Positions 57,016 to 64,000 of a stretch of 64,000 nt of DNA are shown piece after piece. Location of the stretch: positions 1 to 64,000 of the forward strand of contig CAYXAP010000027.1 of NCBI GenBank assembly GCA_964462035.1, read 5' to 3'. How positions within the stretch are numbered: the stretch's first letter is position 1; each line of letters opens with the position of its first letter. The translations under genes were made by a program, and so were the position numbers. Under the pieces are notes generated by a model. The model saw only the letters and a program-made list of their open reading frames with translations. It made no database searches and was not told where the DNA came from. Origin of the DNA: UBA1660 sp964462035. Lineage in GTDB: Bacteria > Myxococcota_A > Polyangia > Polyangiales > Houyiibacteriaceae.

Positions 57016-58296
57016 TCACAGCGTCCAGCCCGGCCGGGCGTCTTCGGCTCGCTCGCCCAGAGCGACGAGGGTGTCGTGGATGTTCTGCGCGCGACCGGGC
57101 CGACAGCTACGACGCCGCGCGCCGCACCAGCGCAGCACCGCATGCAGCGTGTCGGTGTGCTGCCCCCGGGCCTTCGCCCGCTGCACGAACGCCTCGAGCA
57201 TCGCGTCGGCGTGCTTCAGATCCTCGACCGTCCCGCCGCGGTGCTCCTGATAGAGAATGGCCAGGTCGAAGTAGGCCTCGGGGCGCGCGTCGTCGATGGC
57301 CGCCGCTTCACGATATCGCTCCTCGGCGGCCTCGGTCTCACCGAGACCACGAAGCGCCACGCCGAGCCCGATCGCTGCGTCGTAGCTCCGGGGCCGGAGC
57401 CGCCGGGCCTCACGGAAGGCCTCCGCGGCGTCGGTGTAGGCGCGCTGCGAGAGCGTCAGCTGGCCGAAGTTCATGTGGGCCTCGTAGAGGTCGGGGTCGA
57501 GTCGGCGGGCCTCGGCAAACTTGGCGCTCGCCTCCGTCAGGTCGCCGCGAGCGATGTCCACCAGACCCCAGGTGTCGTAGAGCGGCGCGTAGGTCGGGTC
57601 GATCAACTGCGCCTGCCGGCAGATCACGGCGGCGAGCGCGAGGCGCTCCGGCTCTTCACGGCCCCAGTCCCAGTAGACCCGTGCGAGCTCCACCAGCGTG
57701 CGCACGTCGTCCGCCTCCATCGCGAGCGCCCGGCGGAGGTTGGACACCGCCTCCGCACGCTCGCCGAAGTGGATCCGCTGCACACGAGCCATGGCGACAT
57801 AGGCGTCGCCGCAGCGCGGATCCCCGCGGAGCACCTTCTGCAGCAGGGCGCGCGAACGTGCGGGGTTCCCCTCGGCCTCGGCCTGCGCCGCCAGCGCGAC
57901 CCGCGGCGCACAGAAGTCGTCGTCCAGCTCGAGCGCTGCCTCGTAGCGTTCGCGCGCAGCATCGGGCTCGCCGCAGCGCCCGGCCACCAGCCCGCGCATG
58001 TAGGCCACGCGCGCACGGAGCTCTCGATCCTCACGCGGGTCGGGCCCCATCGAGTGCCCGGACGCCGACCGCCGGTTCGGCAGACGAACCCGGGCGTAGT
58101 GGGCATCGAGCGCCTCGCACGAGCGCTCGTCCCACCCCTCCTCGTCGAGCCGCGCCACCTCCGCGCTGCCGTGGGCGATGGCGTCACGCGCCTCCGCCTC
58201 GAGCTCTGCCTCTTCCTCCGGTGTGACCGGAACGACCCCGCGCACGCATCCCGCCGCGAGGACGCCGACCACGAGCGCCATCGACCTCTTTCGCAT
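57016..58296 (-). CDS. TPR-repeat lipoprotein (426 aa)
   Basis: Lipobox LAAGC (Cys17). About eight TPR motifs run from residue 85 to the end, e.g. AARERYEAALELDDDFCAPRVALAAQAEAEGNP, TEASAKFAEARRLDPDLYEAHMNFGQ and AAEAFREARRLRPRSYDAAIGLGVA. The ATG at 58296 has AGGAGG four to five bases upstream. It is probably an outer-membrane assembly or scaffolding lipoprotein of the general PilF/BamD style; no specific match. It lies directly upstream of the protease-barrel gene on the same strand (57 bp), which could be a co-transcribed partner. Confidence 0.85.
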   Translation of the reverse strand: MRKRSMALVVGVLAAGCVRGVVPVTPEEEAELEAEARDAIAHGSAEVARLDEEGWDERSCEALDAHYARVRLPNRRSASGHSMGPDPREDRELRARVAYMRGLVAGRCGEPDAARERYEAALELDDDFCAPRVALAAQAEAEGNPARSRALLQKVLRGDPRCGDAYVAMARVQRIHFGERAEAVSNLRRALAMEADDVRTLVELARVYWDWGREEPERLALAAVICRQAQLIDPTYAPLYDTWGLVDIARGDLTEASAKFAEARRLDPDLYEAHMNFGQLTLSQRAYTDAAEAFREARRLRPRSYDAAIGLGVALRGLGETEAAEERYREAAAIDDARPEAYFDLAILYQEHRGGTVEDLKHADAMLEAFVQRAKARGQHTDTLHAVLRWCGARRRSCRPGRAQNIHDTLVALGERAEDARPGWTL

Positions 58297-58392
58297 TCGA
58301 CCTCCTGCTCGTTGGAGACCCGAGTCGCCTCCCGCTTGGGTTCGCGCCGAGATTTTTCGTGACGCTGCAGCTGCAGCGGAGACCATCCACAC

Positions 58393-59379
58393 ATGTTCTT
58401 CAACGCCCCGCCCTACCGTGGGCCCGAGAGCGACCACTTCGACGGCACTCGCTTTCGCAACCTGGAGTCCACCCGACACGGGACGCCGGGCTCGCTGCTC
58501 AAGTGGATGATGAACCGTGACCGGGGCGCCTGGTCCACGGTGCGATCGGAGCCGGGTCCGCCGCCCCCCGAGCGCGTCGAAGGAGACGAGTGCCGGGTGA
58601 CCTTCGTCGGTCACGCCACGCTCCTCGTGCAGGTCTCCGGACTGAACCTGCTGACCGATCCCGTGTGGGCCGACCGGGTCGGTCCGAAGTCGAAGGTCGG
58701 GCCGAAGCGCTACCGGCCGCCGGGGCTCCGCTTCGACGACCTGCCGCCCATCGACGCGGTGCTTCTGAGCCACAACCACTACGACCACCTCTGCGAAGCG
58801 ACGATGCGGAAGCTCGCCGAGCGTCACCAGCCGACCGTCGTGACGGGCCTCGGCAACGCGCAGCTCCTCCGCGCCTACGACGTCGACGACGCCCGCGACC
58901 TCGACTGGTGGGAGCACACGACCCTCGACACCGGCGCGGGCGCGCTCCGGGTGACCGCTGTCCCGATGCGCCACTTCTCGGGGCGGGGACCGGGCGACCG
59001 GGACCGTACACTCTGGTGCGGGCTCCACGTCGCGCACCCGAGCGGCGCCATCCTCTTCGCCGGAGACACCGGCTATGGCGCGCACTTCCAGCAGATCCGT
59101 GAGCGCCTGGGGGCGCCGAGGCTCGCGCTCCTACCGATCGGCGCCTACCGGCCGCGCTTCATGATGCAGGCCATCCACGTCGACCCGGCCGAGGCCGTGC
59201 AAGCCCACCTCGACCTCGACGCCCAGACCAGCATCGCGATGCATTTCGGTAGCTTCCCCCTCGCCGACGATGGGATGGACGAGCCCACGACCGATCTGAG
59301 CGCGGCGCTCGCCGATCGTGGTGTCTCCGCCGGTGCCTTTCGGGTGATCCCCCACGGAGAGGGCGTGAACGTCCCCTGA
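58393..59379 (+). CDS. NAPE-PLD-like metallo-beta-lactamase-fold hydrolase (328 aa)
   Basis: A Zn-dependent hydrolase of the MBL fold: FVGHATLLVQVSGLNLLTDPVW, the metal motif HNHYDH at 127-132, MRHFSGRGPGDRDRTLWCGL, AGDTGYGAHF and a late MHFGSF. The N-terminal HFDGTRFRNLE is typical of the N-acylphosphatidylethanolamine phospholipase D-like group, which includes UlaG relatives. The substrate may be a phospholipid or phosphodiester; not resolved. It is divergent from the TPR lipoprotein. Confidence 0.9.
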   Translation: MFFNAPPYRGPESDHFDGTRFRNLESTRHGTPGSLLKWMMNRDRGAWSTVRSEPGPPPPERVEGDECRVTFVGHATLLVQVSGLNLLTDPVWADRVGPKSKVGPKRYRPPGLRFDDLPPIDAVLLSHNHYDHLCEATMRKLAERHQPTVVTGLGNAQLLRAYDVDDARDLDWWEHTTLDTGAGALRVTAVPMRHFSGRGPGDRDRTLWCGLHVAHPSGAILFAGDTGYGAHFQQIRERLGAPRLALLPIGAYRPRFMMQAIHVDPAEAVQAHLDLDAQTSIAMHFGSFPLADDGMDEPTTDLSAALADRGVSAGAFRVIPHGEGVNVP

Positions 59380-59470
59380 CGATGGAGGTCGCCCATCGAG
59401 CGAACGGCACGGTGTGGCACGCCGAAGCATGGGTCGACACCGGGCACGCCCTTTGCTCATCATGGGGGCG

Positions 59471-60205
59471 ATGCGCGCCTCGCTTCGACTCGCCGCTCTG
59501 ATGCTCGGGCTCGGCCTCCTCACGAAGGGAGCCGCCGCCCAAGAGCTCGAGCCGGTCCCGCCACCGCCCGGCGCGCAGGCACCACCCCCGTCGCTGGAAC
59601 CGATCGAGCGTGAGCCGCTCCTCGAAGAGCTCGGTGGGGGTCGGCTCCGGCTCTCGCTCGGTGGGCAGGCGCTGGTCTTCGACGGAAATTCCGCGCGCGG
59701 CTTCGAGCAGGTCGAAGACGTGGGCCTCGACAAACCGCGGATGGCGCTTCGGGTGGCGCTCGAAGCGCGCTGGCGTCTGGGCGAGGTGGTTCGCCTCGGT
59801 GTCGCCGGCGGCCTCGACTGGACGCGCAACACCGAAGACGAAGACGACGTCCCGCGCGGCGGGGAGCAGCGCTCGTCCGCGTTACGCACGGGCTACCTCG
59901 AGGCGGTCCTGATGCTCGGCGTGACCCGAATGAACTCGCCGACCGTCACCACCGACCTCGGGCTGCGCCTGGCCGGCGGCGGCGGCCTCTCGAGCTGGGT
60001 GTGGAACGACGAGGCCGAGCTCGGCATGCACTACCGGGTGAGCGCCGCCTTCGACATCAGCTTCCTGATCGGGCGCGAGACCGCCAACGGCATCGGCCTC
60101 CGAATCGGATGGTCGCACGTGCGCAGCGGACCCTTCGGCCCTCTCGACCTTCGCTTCGACCTCTCCGGACCGTTCGTGGATGTCGGCTACGTGCACGGAT
60201 GGTGA
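59471..60205 (+). CDS. Exported beta-rich protein of unknown function (244 aa)
   Basis: Signal peptide MRASLRLAALMLGLGLLTKGAAAQ, then a Pro-rich segment (VPPPPGAQAPPPS). The body alternates strand-like segments (RLRLSLGGQALVF, ALRVALEARWRLGEVVRLGVAGGLDW, TTDLGLRLAGGGGLSSWVW, GPLDLRFDLSGPFVDVGYVHGW). It ends in Trp, suggesting a small outer-membrane barrel. An in-frame ATG at 59462 is possible. The family is not recognised. It overlaps closely with the next lipoprotein. Confidence 0.65.
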   Translation: MRASLRLAALMLGLGLLTKGAAAQELEPVPPPPGAQAPPPSLEPIEREPLLEELGGGRLRLSLGGQALVFDGNSARGFEQVEDVGLDKPRMALRVALEARWRLGEVVRLGVAGGLDWTRNTEDEDDVPRGGEQRSSALRTGYLEAVLMLGVTRMNSPTVTTDLGLRLAGGGGLSSWVWNDEAELGMHYRVSAAFDISFLIGRETANGIGLRIGWSHVRSGPFGPLDLRFDLSGPFVDVGYVHGW

Positions 60206-60210
60206 TTGAG

Positions 60211-60741
60211 ATGAACCGACTCCTCCAAAGCCTGCTCCTCGGTGCCGCGATCCTGTTCGCGGGCTGCCCGATCTGCGACCCCGTCTCCGAGGTGGTCGAC
60301 GACTTCGACCGCGCCTGCGCCGACGGCCCGTGTGGCTGGACCGCCGAAACCGGCTCGGTGACCAACACCCCGACCTTCCACGACTCCGAGCAAGGGATGG
60401 CCCTGGCGCCCGGCACCCGCGCGAGGCGCGACTTCACCGGTTCGTCGATCTCGTGGACTCCGTCGGCCCTCGAGCTGACCGCTCGCTGCGACCCCGAGAC
60501 GATCCTTCGGGTGTCCATCGTCGGCACCGACAGCGGCGCGCTGGTCGACGGGAGCACCGGCACTGCGGAGGTCCGCCGCTCCCTCGACGTCGACGTCGCC
60601 GCCACCGAGCTCTTCCAGGTCTACGAGAACAGCTTCAGCTGGCCCTTCGGCGTCCCCGTCGACGAGGTCGTGGTCGAGGTCGCCGGCCCGGGCGGCTGCA
60701 TCGTCGACGACATCGTGCTGACCAGCCAGCCCCTCTGCTGA
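60211..60741 (+). CDS. Lipoprotein of unknown function (176 aa)
   Basis: Signal with lipobox ILFAGC (Cys19). The mature part starts with a Cys-containing segment (PICDPVSEVVDDF, ADGPCGW) and then a beta-sandwich-like domain (RARRDFTGSSISW, ETILRVSIVGTDSGALV, VDEVVVEVAGPGGCIVDDIVL), similar in shape to carbohydrate-binding or adhesion modules; inference only. The ATG at 60211 follows the preceding stop by 5 bp; an upstream ATG at 60199 overlaps it. It is convergent with the kinase gene, 7 bp away. Confidence 0.65.
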   Translation: MNRLLQSLLLGAAILFAGCPICDPVSEVVDDFDRACADGPCGWTAETGSVTNTPTFHDSEQGMALAPGTRARRDFTGSSISWTPSALELTARCDPETILRVSIVGTDSGALVDGSTGTAEVRRSLDVDVAATELFQVYENSFSWPFGVPVDEVVVEVAGPGGCIVDDIVLTSQPLC

Positions 60742-60748
60742 CCCATGG

Positions 60749-62641
60749 TCAGGAAGGCGGCGGGATCGTCCCGCGCTTCATGCTCCCGAGGCCGAAGAGC
60801 TTCTCGAGGTGCCACGCCTGGAGCACCGAGTCGGACTGGACCCGATCGATCTCTCGCCGCACGGTGCCGCAGAAGGTCGTCGCCGAGACGATGTTGGCCA
60901 GCGTGATGGCGCACATGACGACCAGCGTCGCGGTCTCCGGCAGGTCGAGCGCCTGCGGGACGACCCGCACGCCGGCGTCGTCGAAGAGGTAGGAACGGGG
61001 CCAGACGCCCAGCAACTCGAAGGCGAGCGGGAGGAAGACCGCCGCCGCCCCGGCAAACGCGAAGAAGAGCCGATCGCGCTGTGCTCGCATCAGGGAGTAG
61101 GCGAAGAGCGCCGCGATGACGACCTGGGGCACGAAGATGAAGGGACCGGTGATGCGCGATGCCGCGACGATGGCCCCCAGGTTGAACAGGAACACGGTGT
61201 AGAGCCCGGCGCGCGACACCGCCTCCTGCCGCGCCAGACGGGCGCAGAGCACCGCTGCGACGAGCATGCACGCACCGATGATCGCCACCGGCACCACGTC
61301 GCGGATCCCGAGCCACGCCAGGAGCGGCAGCGCCAGGATCCACATCGAATAGTTGATGCTGCCGACGTGCATGGCCCGGCGGACCCGCTCGGCCTCGATG
61401 GCCTCCAGCCGATCCTGCACCGCGTCCATCGTCTCCCCGGAAGGCGAACGGACCAGCCGGAAGAAGAGGTCGAGCGCCCGGTCCCGTCCCAGCGCGATCG
61501 CTCGACCGATGTCCTTGAGCGCCCGCTCCCGGAGCTCGAGGGTCATCGGCTGGGCGAGCGCTCGTTCGGCACGGTCGACATGCTCCGCGGCGAGGGTCTC
61601 GCGCAGCTCCGCGCTTCGCTCGCCCGCGAGATGGCGCTCGATCGCGTCGTGGAGCTCACGCATCGAGCCGAAACGGTCAGCCGGCTCCGGGCGGGTGGCG
61701 CGCTGGCAGATCGCGTCGAGCTCCGGCGCGATCGACGCGTCGTGGTCCGACGGCCGAGCGTCGACCCCCTCGAGCGTGAGCTGCAGCCGCTCCTTGTTCG
61801 AGAGCTCGAAGTCGACGAAGCGCTTCCGGGTGAGCAGCTCGTAGAGGATCACGCCCATCGCGTAGATGTCGGTGGCGGGCCCGACGGTCGCAGCGTCGAG
61901 GCATTGCTCCGGCGACGCATAGCCGAGCGTGCCGAGCAGGGCGCCCTCTGCGGTGTCGTCGCTGCGCACGTCCGAAAGCGTCGACTCGATCGAGGGCAGC
62001 TCCCCCGCCGCTTCGTCTTCGACCTGGGCCACCTGCGCGACGCCCCAGTCGAGCACGTAGAGCTCGCCGAAGTCCCCGAGCATGAGGTTGCTCGGCTTCA
62101 GATCCCGATGGACCACGCCGCGCGCGTGCGCGTACTCGACCGTCAGACACGCGCGAGCGAACGCGGCGAGCAACGCGTGGCGCGGAAAGCGGGCACGCAT
62201 GGCCCGGTCGCCTTCCGACTGCTTTCGCAGGATGTCCCCCAGCGTCCATCCGCTCACCCGCTTCATGACGAAGTAGGGGTTCCCCTTCTCGTCCACCCCG
62301 AGATCGTGAACGGGCACCACGGACGGATGCTGGAGGCGGCCCTGGACGCGCGCCTCACGGAGAAAGCGACGGAAGTCCTCGCCGCGCTGCTCACCGGGGA
62401 GCAGCCGCTTCATGGCGACGTCGCGACCGATGCGCCGGTCGTGGCAGCGCAGCACCTCGCCCATCCCCCCGTGACCCAGCGTGCTGCCCAACTCGTAGCG
62501 GGTGTCCAGGTCCCGGCCCACCAGGAGCGCGGCCTCCTTCGCGTCCGCACCCAATCGATGGGCCCCCACCGGCCCGAGGCCGGATCCTTGAACGGTGGCA
62601 TCGTCCGCGCTCGCCGTCTCGTCCTCTTCGAATCCGACCAT
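60749..62641 (-). CDS. Ser/Thr protein kinase with multi-TM C-terminal half (630 aa)
   Basis: Kinase core: GHGGMGEVLR loop (56-65), K78 (VAMK), Glu96, HRDLKPSN (178-185), and DWG (198-200) in place of DFG, which is common in PknB-type bacterial kinases; the APE site reads SPEQ. The second half (about 420-580) has about six TM helices (MWILALPLLAWLGI, VPVAIIGACMLVAAVLC, and others). The tail is cytoplasmic (ERVQSDSVLQAWHLEKLFGLG region). There is no extracytoplasmic sensor domain of recognisable type. The ATG at 62641 is preferred over 62659. It is divergent from mfd. Confidence 0.9.
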   Translation of the reverse strand: MVGFEEDETASADDATVQGSGLGPVGAHRLGADAKEAALLVGRDLDTRYELGSTLGHGGMGEVLRCHDRRIGRDVAMKRLLPGEQRGEDFRRFLREARVQGRLQHPSVVPVHDLGVDEKGNPYFVMKRVSGWTLGDILRKQSEGDRAMRARFPRHALLAAFARACLTVEYAHARGVVHRDLKPSNLMLGDFGELYVLDWGVAQVAQVEDEAAGELPSIESTLSDVRSDDTAEGALLGTLGYASPEQCLDAATVGPATDIYAMGVILYELLTRKRFVDFELSNKERLQLTLEGVDARPSDHDASIAPELDAICQRATRPEPADRFGSMRELHDAIERHLAGERSAELRETLAAEHVDRAERALAQPMTLELRERALKDIGRAIALGRDRALDLFFRLVRSPSGETMDAVQDRLEAIEAERVRRAMHVGSINYSMWILALPLLAWLGIRDVVPVAIIGACMLVAAVLCARLARQEAVSRAGLYTVFLFNLGAIVAASRITGPFIFVPQVVIAALFAYSLMRAQRDRLFFAFAGAAAVFLPLAFELLGVWPRSYLFDDAGVRVVPQALDLPETATLVVMCAITLANIVSATTFCGTVRREIDRVQSDSVLQAWHLEKLFGLGSMKRGTIPPPS

Positions 62642-62768
62642 GCCACCATTGTGCACCAACCGGAGGGCGACCGGTGGCCGCGGCCAGCCGCTTGCTTCGT
62701 CGGCTCCGTGGACCTATGTCGCGCGTCCATTGGCTGAGGGCGTCGAGAACGAAGCGGCCGAGCGGCCG

Positions 62769-64000
62769 ATGCCGGTCGAGCGGGCCGTAGAGGCCGGGCT
62801 GGCCCGAGCGGATCTGCGCCTCGAGGAGGCGGTCGAACGCATCCTCGAGCAGCCGCGAACCGATCTGCACGGGCTACCGACCGGCGCCGCCGCGCACCTC
62901 CTCGCCCGGGCGAGCGAACGCCTGGGGCCGACGGTCGTGCTGACCGGCGATCCCGACGCCGCCCAGCGGGTGACGGAGGATCTCCGCTTCTTCCTCGGAG
63001 CAGTGGGCGACGAAGAGGCCGAGGTGCCGCAGGTGCTCCACCTCCCGGCCCTCGACACGACCCCCTTCCTCGAGGTCGCGCCCGATCGACGGGCGGCGAT
63101 GGACCGGCTCGCGACCCTCTTCCACCTGGCCCGCGGGTTGCCCTTCCGCTTCGTCGTCATGCCGGCCGCCGCCGCGGTCCGCCGGGTCCCGCCGCGGGAA
63201 GCGATGGTCCAGCGCTCGATGTTGGTCGAGGCCGAGGCCGAGCTCGACCGAGACGAGCTGATCCAGGTACTCGGCCGTGGCGGCTATCTGCGGGTGCCGG
63301 TCGCCGAAGACCCGGGCACCTTCGCCGTTCGCGGTGGAGTCATCGACGTCTACCCGCCGCATGCGCCCTACCCGGCGCGCATCGATCTCGACGACTGGCT
63401 CGTGATGTCGATCAAGCGCTTCGACCCGGACGACCAGCGAACGGTCGACGAGGTGAAGCGCATCTTCATCCACCCGGTGCGCGACACGGTCATCGCCGGC
63501 GACAGCGACGCGCTCGAGCGGGTCCGCGCGCTCTGCGACCAAGCCAACTACCCGACCAGCAAGACGCGCGCGCTGCTCGACGACCTGAGCGCAGGCCGCG
63601 CCTTCTACGGCATCGATGCGCTCCTGCCGGCCTTCTACGACCACCTCGAGACCCCGCTCGATTTCCTGCCGCGCGACACACCGGTCGTCGTACTCGACCC
63701 GGGCGACCTGAACCGAAGCGTGGACCTCGAGATCACCCGGGCCACCGGCGACCACGACGCCAAGGCCGCCGAGGGCGACCCGGTGTATGCGCTCGGAGAG
63801 CTCTACGCCGAAGAAGAGGAGCTCGCGGAGCAGATCGAAGCGCGGCGACACGTGCTCGTTCACCCCTACGCGACGGTGGGCGACACCAGCGCGCCGGGGC
63901 TCAGCCGCTTCGAGGCCGCCGAGGAGAAAGCGCTCATCGACCTGGCCGCCGAGGACCAGCGACCGCTCGTGGCAGAGCTGAAGGCCCGCCGAGGTGGCGG
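62769..64000 (+). CDS. mfd: Transcription-repair coupling factor Mfd, N-terminal part (cut by window end)
   Basis: Mfd removes RNA polymerase stalled at DNA damage and recruits UvrA. The visible 410 residues are the UvrB-like N-terminal module: LHLPALDTTPFLEVAPDRRAAMDRL, FRFVVMPAAAAVRRVPP, the LGRGGYLRVPVAEDPGTFAVRGGVIDVYPP stretch that is nearly diagnostic, and FYGIDALLPAFYDHLETPLDFL. The RNA polymerase-interaction and translocase domains lie beyond 64000. The ATG at 62769 was taken as start; an in-frame TTG at 62730 is possible and neither has a clear ribosome site. The frame stays open to the end of the window. Confidence 0.93.
   Translation, partial: MPVERAVEAGLARADLRLEEAVERILEQPRTDLHGLPTGAAAHLLARASERLGPTVVLTGDPDAAQRVTEDLRFFLGAVGDEEAEVPQVLHLPALDTTPFLEVAPDRRAAMDRLATLFHLARGLPFRFVVMPAAAAVRRVPPREAMVQRSMLVEAEAELDRDELIQVLGRGGYLRVPVAEDPGTFAVRGGVIDVYPPHAPYPARIDLDDWLVMSIKRFDPDDQRTVDEVKRIFIHPVRDTVIAGDSDALERVRALCDQANYPTSKTRALLDDLSAGRAFYGIDALLPAFYDHLETPLDFLPRDTPVVVLDPGDLNRSVDLEITRATGDHDAKAAEGDPVYALGELYAEEEELAEQIEARRHVLVHPYATVGDTSAPGLSRFEAAEEKALIDLAAEDQRPLVAELKARRGG

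Noticed and set aside
55558..58362. 934-codon open frame on the plus strand
   Set aside because: Antisense to the protease-barrel and TPR lipoprotein genes, both with signal peptides and diagnostic motifs.

Overview
This is a 64 kb piece of a very GC-rich genome, with two 100-N assembly gaps. It most resembles a Myxococcota bacterium of the Polyangiales/Sandaracinaceae kind. The evidence is three eukaryote-like Ser/Thr kinases, many lipoproteins and exported proteins with Asp/Ala/Gly linkers, two C-terminal tails that look like MYXO-CTERM sorting signals, and very long TPR proteins. No rRNA, tRNA, CRISPR array, transposase, prophage or plasmid gene was recognised. It reads as ordinary chromosome with a lineage-specific layer.

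Layout. 0-1.6 kb: hutH (histidine ammonia-lyase), with a 26-bp tandem repeat at its 3' side. 1.8-14.8 kb: an overlapping plus-strand operon of two giant TPR proteins, a probable inactive phosphoesterase homologue, nadD and a Rossmann/DUF2520 protein. 14.8-18.7 kb (minus strand): a Clp-type AAA+ unfoldase followed by a Ser/Thr kinase. 19-22.7 kb: two exported unknowns separated by a 120-bp palindromic repeat array with a gap, then holA and a luciferase-like monooxygenase. 22.8-25.4 kb (minus strand): rpsT with a clear promoter, leader hairpin and terminator, and glgP. 25.6-33.8 kb: a nine-gene Mrp/Mbh-type cation antiporter operon with start/stop overlaps throughout. It lies in MbhA-H order but carries three NuoL/M/N-like subunits and no hydrogenase genes; two members carry acidic ESDAES repeat tails. 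33.8-37.8 kb: a lipoprotein and an RND/MMPL transporter.

37.8-48.4 kb is an exported-protein and signalling stretch. It holds a beta-helix protein and a jelly-roll-like protein with sorting-tail-like C-termini, an ATPase/winged-helix regulator, a TPR/coiled-coil exported protein, a PEGA-domain kinase, and two divergent lipoproteins. 48.4-54.8 kb: two unknown small genes behind an NAD-type isocitrate dehydrogenase, hslO (Hsp33), a Ca/Na exchanger-like protein, a quinone oxidoreductase and an RsmC-like rRNA methyltransferase. 54.9-62.6 kb: a PSI-repeat lipoprotein, a trypsin-like protease joined to a probable outer-membrane barrel, a TPR lipoprotein, an NAPE-PLD-like metallo-hydrolase, two exported proteins and a kinase with a multi-TM C-terminal half. 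62.8 kb to the end: the start of mfd, cut by the window edge.

The best candidates for something undescribed are the paired giant TPR proteins with their phosphoesterase-like partner, the antiporter with acidic and His-rich additions, and the protease-barrel fusion. Functional statements rest on motif recognition by eye; no database search was possible.
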